Source: Gemmatimonadota bacterium (GTDB taxonomy: Bacteria > Orphanbacterota > Orphanbacteria > Orphanbacterales > Orphanbacteraceae). From it: 5,838 bases of DNA. Location of the stretch: positions 1 to 5,838 of the forward strand of contig JABDJQ010000416.1 in NCBI GenBank assembly GCA_013002425.1, given 5' to 3'. The translations under genes were made by a program, and so were the position numbers. A model generated the notes under the pieces. It did not search any database. It saw only the letters and a list, made by a program, of their open reading frames with translations, and had not been told where the DNA came from. This document shows, piece by piece, positions 1-5,174 of this stretch (position 1 is the stretch's first letter; every line of letters starts with the position of its first letter).

Positions 1-273
1 GCGCGCGACATGATCGCGCGGGAAGGGTTCGACCCGGTTTACGGGGCGCGCCCGCTGAAGCGCTTTCTCCAGCACGAGCTCGAAAGCCGGATCGGGCGTT
101 CACTGATCGCGGGTGACGTGGGTGAGAGGGCGACGCTCGAGGTGGACGCGCAGGACGGCGACCTCGTCGTGGAGATTCGCAACGTCGATCCGACCGATCC
201 CGGCGACGCGCCGGCGCCCGATGACGGAAAACCGCGGGAACCGAAATCGGAGAGCTCGACCGCCGCTACTTGA
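1..273 (+). CDS. clpB: ClpB-type AAA+ disaggregase, C-terminal end (5' partial)
   Basis: This is the last 90 codons of a ClpB/Hsp104-type chaperone, the ATP-driven cytoplasmic hexamer that pulls proteins out of aggregates together with DnaK. The frame is open from base 1, so the gene begins outside the window. The fragment is the small C-terminal subdomain of the second AAA+ module. It has GFDPVYGARPLKR, which carries the sensor-2 arginine in GAR, followed by a helix (FLQHELESRIGRSLIAGDV) and the closing beta-strands that in this family follow that helix. ClpB fits better than ClpC or ClpA because of the 'DPVYGARPLKRFLQ' and 'ESRIGRSLIAGDV' wording. After the domain come about 28 residues rich in Pro, Asp, Ser and Glu, probably a disordered acidic tail that is longer than in many ClpB proteins. 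The TGA stop lies inside the end of the convergent aminopeptidase gene, so no terminator fits between the two. Confidence 0.92.
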   Translation, partial: ARDMIAREGFDPVYGARPLKRFLQHELESRIGRSLIAGDVGERATLEVDAQDGDLVVEIRNVDPTDPGDAPAPDDGKPREPKSESSTAAT

Positions 274-2548
274 TGGCGACAAACTTGCGGATGGCCTCGA
301 AACCACCCGCTTCGAAGCGGACGAAATAAACGCCGGGGACGACCGGGGAGTTGAGATTGTTCTTGCCGTCCCATACGACTTCCCGGTCGAAACCGGCGCC
401 GAACGACCGGCCTGACGCCACTTCCCGCACCAGCCTTCCCGCGATGTTGTAGATCTCGACCGTGACCGCGGTCGGCTCGGGCAGGTCGAATCGAATCCTG
501 TACTCGCCGTTATCCGAAACCACATACGGGTTCGAGGTCGGCGCGCCGGGCTTGTCTCCCGTGTCGAGATCGATCAGAGACGGCTCGCGATTCTGCACGG
601 TTCGTGAAAGCGGCGTCCAGAAGCCGGGGAGGCTGTCCGAGACCGCGCGCATCGCGAAGTACTCCTGCTTCGTGACACGATCGACCCGATACGTTCCCGA
701 GCGGCCCGTGATCGGCTCGCTCGTCATCTGCTCCCACGGCCCGCCCACGCTGTCCGCGCGAAAGAGATAGACGCCTGAAAAGAACGGGTCCTGCATCTCC
801 CACGAGAGTTTCGGGTGGACGCCCGATTCGTCGATCGTGAGCCTCGCGTCATTCTCCGAATCGAAACCCTCGTCGAGAAGCCAGTTCCTGTAGTCGAGTT
901 CGATGTCGTCCGCGCCCGACGTGGCGAACGCGAGCTGCATCAGCGAGTCCGACGTTTCGACGACGAATGTCGTGTCGCCCGCCATGATCGGGAACTTGAG
1001 CCGAAACAAGCGGTCGCCGGTCTGCGCGATCCGAATATTGACGCTGTCGCCCGCGATCGTCATGAACGGATACGCCTGGAAGCGCGGGCTGCCCGAATCG
1101 TAGACCCACTGATCGAAGAACCACTGCAGATCCTGCCCGCTCTCCGTCTCCATCGCATCCTGGAACTGCTCCGTGGTCGCGATGCCGCCGCGCGCGACGC
1201 CTTCGATCTTGTGGCGCTCGAGCCCGGCGTAAAAGGCGTCGTCGCCGATTTCGTAGCGCAGCATGTGAAGGACCCAGCCCCCCTTGCCGTAGATCGCGGG
1301 TGTATATCCGGACGAGAAGAGGCCGCCGCCGTCGGGGATGTCGAACACGTAGACCGACTGCGCGCCATGATATTCGTTTCCGATCATGTAGCTGGCGAGG
1401 GCGTCCGGCCCGAAGCGCGATTCCCGGTAGAGCGCTTCGACATACGTGGCGAAGCCTTCGTTCAGCCAGAGGTCGTGCCAGTCGGCGCAGGTCACGAGAT
1501 CGCCCCACCACTGATGGGCGAGTTCGTGCACGACGATGTCGTTGAATCCGCCGTTGAACGCAAGCAGCCGCTGCCCCCATGTCGTCACGGTGTTGTGTTC
1601 GAGCGCCCCGATGCCGGGAACGATCGCGTGCCCGTATTTCTCGTCGCGGAACGGGTACGCCCCGAACAGGCTCTCCGCGTGCGCCATGTAGTCGGGGAGT
1701 CCTTCGAAGGTGGTTTCGGCAATGTTCACGTCTTCCGGATACACGTAGTTTCGAAGGGGCACGGTTTCGCCCCCGACGCTCTCGTACTCGCCGTGAAGCG
1801 TCGTGTAGTTCGAGATCGCGATCGAGACGAGGTATGTGGTGATGGGATGGCGCGTGATCCATTCGTATTTCGTGTGGCCGGCGCCTGCGGCCGAGGAGTC
1901 CACGAGCACTCCGTTCGATACGGCGTAGAGCGAGTCGGGAACCGTCATCGAAACGCGGCATGAGTCCGCCTTGTCCCACGGCACGTCCTTGCACGGCCAC
2001 CAGTAGTTCGCGAAGAACGGTTCGACATAGGTGTAGATCACGGGCTGAAGGCCATGATGACCCCACGACAAACCGTATCGCCTGTTAAACGGCCGCGGCT
2101 TGCCCGAGTAGTGAACCGTGACATCGACTTCCTCGCCCGTGACATACGTGCGGTCGAGCGTGATCGTGATCACACTGTCCATATGAACATGCGCCGCCGC
2201 GTTCCCCGTGATCGAGTCGACCTGGAGTTCGTCCGTAAGATCGAGGCGCATGGAAGAGAGCGTGTCGACGAGTGATTGCGCCCGGACCAGCACCGACCCC
2301 GTGATGCTCGAATCGGCCAGCTCCGGCGTGATGTCGATTTCGTAGTACAAAACGTCGAAAACGGGGTCATGCATCGGGATGCGTTTCAGCGACTGCGCTC
2401 TCTCGGCCCAGCCGGAGTGGCGCTCCATCTCGGCCCGGCGAAACTCGTCGCGCAGTTCGTCAGCGTCGGAGGACGCGAGCGCGGAAACGGAGAGGGCGGC
2501 GATCATTAGAGAACTCGTCAGCAGATGGCGCATGTTTCGGCTTTTCAT
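266..2548 (-). CDS. Secreted M1-family zinc aminopeptidase with FN3-like and C-terminal sorting domains
   Basis: A 760-residue exported metallopeptidase that should remove N-terminal residues from peptides. Residues 1-25 form a signal peptide ending ALA|SS. Residues about 55-260 are the M1 N-terminal beta domain. The catalytic domain follows. HELAH at 341-345 plus Glu364 give HEXXH-X18-E, so His341, His345 and Glu364 bind zinc and Glu342 is the general base. Tyr420 in YGKG matches the transition-state tyrosine. The exopeptidase motif is GALEH (314-318), not the usual GXMEN; Glu317, which binds the substrate amino group, is kept. Residues about 565-650 look like a FN3 domain. Residues 672-760 form a FlgD-like / type IX-style sorting domain (EIYNIAGRLVRE, VPGVYFVRFE), so the protein is probably secreted or surface-attached. 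The start is ATG at 2548; no Shine-Dalgarno precedes it or the in-frame ATG five codons later. A promoter lies just upstream. The TAG stop overlaps the convergent clpB end by 8 bp. The family is certain; the substrate is unknown. Confidence 0.95.
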   Translation of the reverse strand: MKSRNMRHLLTSSLMIAALSVSALASSDADELRDEFRRAEMERHSGWAERAQSLKRIPMHDPVFDVLYYEIDITPELADSSITGSVLVRAQSLVDTLSSMRLDLTDELQVDSITGNAAAHVHMDSVITITLDRTYVTGEEVDVTVHYSGKPRPFNRRYGLSWGHHGLQPVIYTYVEPFFANYWWPCKDVPWDKADSCRVSMTVPDSLYAVSNGVLVDSSAAGAGHTKYEWITRHPITTYLVSIAISNYTTLHGEYESVGGETVPLRNYVYPEDVNIAETTFEGLPDYMAHAESLFGAYPFRDEKYGHAIVPGIGALEHNTVTTWGQRLLAFNGGFNDIVVHELAHQWWGDLVTCADWHDLWLNEGFATYVEALYRESRFGPDALASYMIGNEYHGAQSVYVFDIPDGGGLFSSGYTPAIYGKGGWVLHMLRYEIGDDAFYAGLERHKIEGVARGGIATTEQFQDAMETESGQDLQWFFDQWVYDSGSPRFQAYPFMTIAGDSVNIRIAQTGDRLFRLKFPIMAGDTTFVVETSDSLMQLAFATSGADDIELDYRNWLLDEGFDSENDARLTIDESGVHPKLSWEMQDPFFSGVYLFRADSVGGPWEQMTSEPITGRSGTYRVDRVTKQEYFAMRAVSDSLPGFWTPLSRTVQNREPSLIDLDTGDKPGAPTSNPYVVSDNGEYRIRFDLPEPTAVTVEIYNIAGRLVREVASGRSFGAGFDREVVWDGKNNLNSPVVPGVYFVRFEAGGFEAIRKFVAIK

Positions 2549-2576
2549 AAAGGGGGGTGAACGACGGTTGCTTTCA

Positions 2577-2605
2577 ATTATATATGTGTTCGTGGCTCGA
2601 GTCAG
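2577..2605 (-). promoter_or_regulatory. Sigma70-like promoter of the M1 aminopeptidase gene
   Basis: Read on the minus strand, CTGACT (2605-2600, 4 of 6 match to TTGACA) is followed after exactly 17 bases by a perfect TATAAT (2582-2577). An A6 run at 2625-2620 would lie about 50-55 bases upstream of the predicted start, where an UP element would sit. The expected transcription start is near 2570, which gives a leader of about 22 bases before the ATG at 2548. The match is strong for such GC-rich DNA, and it lies in the one clearly AT-rich stretch of the window. That the host sigma factor uses this consensus is assumed. Confidence 0.6.
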
Positions 2606-2777
2606 AGGATTTACCGATCTTTTTTATTGACAAGGCCAATGGGACCACGTAATTTGCGGTTCACCATTCTCGCGGGAGATGCACCCGCACCTTGCCGCAT
2701 CACCTTTCTCCCAGACGACAATCGAATACTGCTTGGCCCGGTCACTTGAGCTCTGCCCTCCATCGTGATCGGGTGCT

Positions 2778-2811
2778 GCCGGGCGTGTACGGCTACCCTG
2801 TCGCGCCCGGC
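2778..2811 (-). terminator. GC-rich hairpin, possible terminator of the lipoprotein operon
   Basis: A perfect 8 bp inverted repeat (GCCGGGCG / CGCCCGGC, arms 2778-2785 and 2804-2811) encloses an 18-base loop. It begins 15 bases past the TGA of the lipoprotein gene, which is a good place for a terminator. No U-tract follows on the minus strand, and only a weak pyrimidine stretch (CTTCTT) follows on the plus strand. It is therefore not a classical intrinsic terminator. It may act as a non-canonical high-GC terminator, protect the 3' end of the mRNA, or be chance. Confidence 0.35.
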
Positions 2812-2826
2812 CTTCTTATGTGTGCG

Positions 2827-4353
2827 TCACGGGATCACGGTTACACGGACCGTGTCTGATGCGGTGGCGCCGGCGTCGTCCATCGCCTCCACGCGGATCG
2901 TGACTTCGGTCGTGTCCTCGAACTCGCTGTCGAGAAAGACGAACGTGGTCCAGGTCGGGGAGGCGGCGGGGCGTTCGATCAGCGTGTCGTCGAGATAGAC
3001 GGACACCGAGTCGGGTGCTTCGGCGCATGAAGCCGCGATCACCGAGCCCCGGATCCCCACGCTGTCGCCGGGCGCGAACTCGGTCGCGTCCTCGGGAACA
3101 TCGACCGTGGCGCCGAACGGGCGAAGCGTGAAGACGGTGGTGTCGCGCGCGGGCACGGGCGCGGGGTTCACGAAGTCGTTCGCGAACAGCACCTCGGCGA
3201 TTTTCACGCCAGCGGTCGTATCTTCGATAACCCATACCGCGTCTTCTCTGAACGGCTCCCAGCCGTCTGCGGGGAATCCCTTCTTCAGATTCATCTGTGT
3301 CGCCACGGCCGAGAGGGTCACGGGGTTCGCGCAGTCGAACGTGGTGTCCGAGTTGGAGAGGGCGATCGAGACGTCGGTCAGGTCGTCGGCGATTACCGTG
3401 TCGGCCGCCACCGTGTCGATCAGGAAGTCGCTCGCGAACTGCGCGCGAAGAATGCGTGTGCCGGGAGCCGCTTCGAATCGCCAGGTGAACGCGGCTTCGG
3501 TGGCCGACACGAGGGTGTCGAGAGTGATGACGCTGTCGCCCGCGTCTCCGAAGACTTCATTTTCGGAGAGGATGATCTGCTTGACGAACGCACCCGTCAG
3601 CGATACCGCCACATCCCGCCTGGCGATACGGGGTTCGCCGCCGGCGACCGTGATGGCTCCCCGGGTGCGAACGGGGCGAACGGATCGGCCGATCGAGTCC
3701 GAGAGCACACCCGCGCCCCCGTCGTCGCGCCGGAACTGGAGCGAGAATACGGTCGTGTCGTGGGTTGCCGGGAGCTCGTGGAGAATGCTGCCGGTAACCG
3801 GCATCCACGGCGCGCCCGCCAGAGTGCCGTTCACGACGAATCGAACGGAATCCGCGTCACCTGCCTGATACGCGATCAGGAACCGGCGTGTTTTCGCGAT
3901 TCCCGTGCGGTCGCCGAACGCGACGGAAGGCGGCGCGTCGATCGTGAGGACAGGGCGCCCGGTCGTGTCGGTCATCGTACCCGCCGCGGAGAGGCCGGCC
4001 ACGCGATACTGGCTCATGGCGAAGAAGAAGGGGGAGTCGTCCTGCTGGCTGCCGTTTTCGATCGGGACCGTGTCGAGCACTGCGAACGTGCCGCTCGTGC
4101 CCGGCCGGCGATAGATCACGACGTCGGAGAGCGCCGCGCTGGCGTTCGCGTTCCACGAAACGGTCACGAACCCGGTCGAGTCGTACTCGGCCGCGGGCGC
4201 GAGCCCGTCGCCACCCGTATCCGGGTGATCCGGGTCGAGCGGATTCGTGATGCCGGGCGCGTCCGGTTTCGAGTCGCACGAGGGGAGCGCGAGCATCAGG
4301 GGCATCGCGAGCAGGATCAACAGGATCGCGTGGGACAGTCGCCGGTTCATCAT
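2827..4353 (-). CDS. Lipoprotein with FN3 and repeated Ig-like domains
   Basis: A 508-residue protein of unknown function, predicted to be lipid-anchored. The N-terminus is a basic start (MMNRR), a hydrophobic stretch, and a lipobox LPSC with the modified Cys at 26. A Pro/Asp/Gly linker (about 27-52) holds the motif NPLDPDHPDTGGDG. Residues about 53-135 look like a fibronectin type III domain (Trp67, Tyr81, YRVAGLSAAG at 116-125). The remainder divides into about four units of roughly 95 residues that resemble one another. In the clearest pair, residues 199-220 and 480-500 share the pattern DTT, alternating hydrophobics, DD/AG, then SD. These are probably tandem Ig-like beta-sandwiches. No catalytic motif is seen. 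Cys341 and Cys443 are the only cysteines after the lipobox. I place the start at 4353, not at the in-frame ATG at 4365, because GGGAG lies 5 bases before 4353 and the ATG overlaps the upstream gene's TGA. The ATG at 4350 is equally possible. A structural or ligand-binding surface role is a guess. Confidence 0.85.
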   Translation of the reverse strand: MMNRRLSHAILLILLAMPLMLALPSCDSKPDAPGITNPLDPDHPDTGGDGLAPAAEYDSTGFVTVSWNANASAALSDVVIYRRPGTSGTFAVLDTVPIENGSQQDDSPFFFAMSQYRVAGLSAAGTMTDTTGRPVLTIDAPPSVAFGDRTGIAKTRRFLIAYQAGDADSVRFVVNGTLAGAPWMPVTGSILHELPATHDTTVFSLQFRRDDGGAGVLSDSIGRSVRPVRTRGAITVAGGEPRIARRDVAVSLTGAFVKQIILSENEVFGDAGDSVITLDTLVSATEAAFTWRFEAAPGTRILRAQFASDFLIDTVAADTVIADDLTDVSIALSNSDTTFDCANPVTLSAVATQMNLKKGFPADGWEPFREDAVWVIEDTTAGVKIAEVLFANDFVNPAPVPARDTTVFTLRPFGATVDVPEDATEFAPGDSVGIRGSVIAASCAEAPDSVSVYLDDTLIERPAASPTWTTFVFLDSEFEDTTEVTIRVEAMDDAGATASDTVRVTVIP

Positions 4354-5147
4354 CGGAACTCCCATCGGAGGGCGATTTCCGTCGCGAATTCCCCGTTCGC
4401 GCCGTGCGACGCGAGAGTGGGGCGCGCGGGCAGGTCGCCGAACGGAAAGCGGAACCAGGCGTCCGCCATCGACAGAACGTGGACGCTCACGGCCGCCCAG
4501 ATCGCGCGATCCCTGCGATTCTCGGTGGAGGTCAGGTCGTCGTAGGCGGCGTCCCGGTCGCGCCGGGTCGCGGCGATTTCCTCGTCGGTCACGGCCGCTT
4601 CGTACGTTTCGACCGCGGCCTCGTACGCGATCAGATCGTCGCCGAACTGCGAGTCCTGCGAAAACGCGTAGGCGACGAGGCTCGCCTCGGCCACGAACCA
4701 GGCGATCCCGGTTCTCGTACGATCGCCGTAGTGCGACCCCCAGCCGGGTATCAGGGCGCTTCGCATCAGCGCGCCGCGCTTTGTTTTACGATGGAGATAG
4801 AAGATGAGCGATTCGCCCCGGATCGGGCGGGCGTAGTAGCCGGCCGTGCGGGACATGTAGCCGCGAAGGCGGGCTTCGACTTCATGCTTCCCTTCGACCA
4901 GCGTGATCGGGGGGATGGGCGCCCGGCCGATCAGGTTCCCGTCGACGAGGATCTCGGCTCCGAGCGGGGCGCGTACCGTGAGTCGCGGTTCGTCCGCGCG
5001 CGCGGCGGGCGCGAGAGCCGCGACGGTCGCGACAGTCGCGATCAGAAACGCGCAGACGATGCCGCACGCGCGTCGCCGGGACGTAGCTTCCTGGCGATTC
5101 CGCGCCCGAGACGGGCGATTCCGTGGCTGATCGTACGCGCTGTTCAC
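4350..5147 (-). CDS. Exported PEGA domain / DUF5683-like membrane protein
   Basis: A 265-residue envelope protein with no known enzyme motif. The N-terminus has an unusually long basic segment (1-29), a hydrophobic core (about 30-48) and a likely cleavage site ARA|DE after residue 51. Residues about 55-98 match a PEGA domain, a small beta-fold common in surface proteins: AEILVDGNLIGRAPIPPITL, then VEGKHEVEARLRGY. Residues about 124-235 resemble the DUF5683-type membrane unit. RSALIPGWGSHYG leads into a first membrane segment (about 147-162), then a charged, probably coiled-coil stretch (168-213) with a heptad duplication YEAAVET/YEAAVTD, then a second membrane segment (about 214-231) ending in DAWF. 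The C-terminus finishes in a beta-like strand rich in aromatics (ALRWEFR). The start is GTG. It is the only start codon between the upstream in-frame stop (5165-5163) and the signal sequence, and it has no Shine-Dalgarno. It lies 27 bases after the preceding gene and overlaps the next by the ATGA arrangement, so it sits mid-operon. Confidence 0.85.
   Translation of the reverse strand: MNSAYDQPRNRPSRARNRQEATSRRRACGIVCAFLIATVATVAALAPAARADEPRLTVRAPLGAEILVDGNLIGRAPIPPITLVEGKHEVEARLRGYMSRTAGYYARPIRGESLIFYLHRKTKRGALMRSALIPGWGSHYGDRTRTGIAWFVAEASLVAYAFSQDSQFGDDLIAYEAAVETYEAAVTDEEIAATRRDRDAAYDDLTSTENRRDRAIWAAVSVHVLSMADAWFRFPFGDLPARPTLASHGANGEFATEIALRWEFR
4359..4363 (-). promoter_or_regulatory. Ribosome binding site deciding the lipoprotein start
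   Basis: GGGAG on the minus strand lies 5 bases before ATG 4353-4351 and 8 bases before a second ATG at 4350-4348. It is inside the last codons of the upstream PEGA gene, whose TGA (4352-4350) overlaps these ATGs. This favours translational coupling. It argues against the in-frame ATG at 4365, whose own upstream sequence has no convincing Shine-Dalgarno. Confidence 0.6.
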
Positions 5148-5156
5148 AACGCGGGA

Positions 5157-5165
5157 ATTGTATCA
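5157..5165 (-). promoter_or_regulatory. Possible extended -10 promoter in the gap before the PEGA gene
   Basis: On the minus strand TGATACAAT fits the extended -10 pattern TGnTATAAT with a single mismatch in the hexamer (TACAAT, 5162-5157). A -35 hexamer at normal spacing is poor (TCGTCC, 3 of 6), as is usual for extended -10 promoters. Transcription would start near 5150, only about 3 bases before the GTG at 5147, giving an essentially leaderless message. It is a short motif in a 27-base gap and may be coincidence, with the gene read through from upstream. Confidence 0.35.
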
Positions 5166-5174
5166 GCAGATGCG

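Noticed and set aside
815..1963. Long plus-strand open frame (382 codons) opposite the aminopeptidase
   Set aside because: It is Arg/Val/Glu-rich with no domain signature, has no support of its own, and lies antisense to a frame with a complete M1 active site. It is a typical GC-rich shadow.
849..2066. 405-codon minus-strand frame within the aminopeptidase
   Set aside because: It is the same strand in another frame, strongly Arg-rich, and has no motif. It is an out-of-frame reading of the peptidase gene.
2619..2626. T-run on the plus strand (CTTTTTTA) as a terminator tail
   Set aside because: No stable hairpin precedes it and no plus-strand gene ends there. It fits better as the A-tract upstream of the minus-strand promoter.
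2679..2768. 29-codon plus-strand frame starting MHPHLAASPF in the intergenic gap
   Set aside because: GGGAG touches the ATG with no spacing, the peptide has no recognisable feature, and a frame this short is expected by chance.
3760..4545. Plus-strand frames opposite the lipoprotein and PEGA genes, including 4404-5399
   Set aside because: They are Arg/Gly/Asp-rich and span two or three well-supported minus-strand genes and their junctions. No signal peptide, domain or ribosome site is present.
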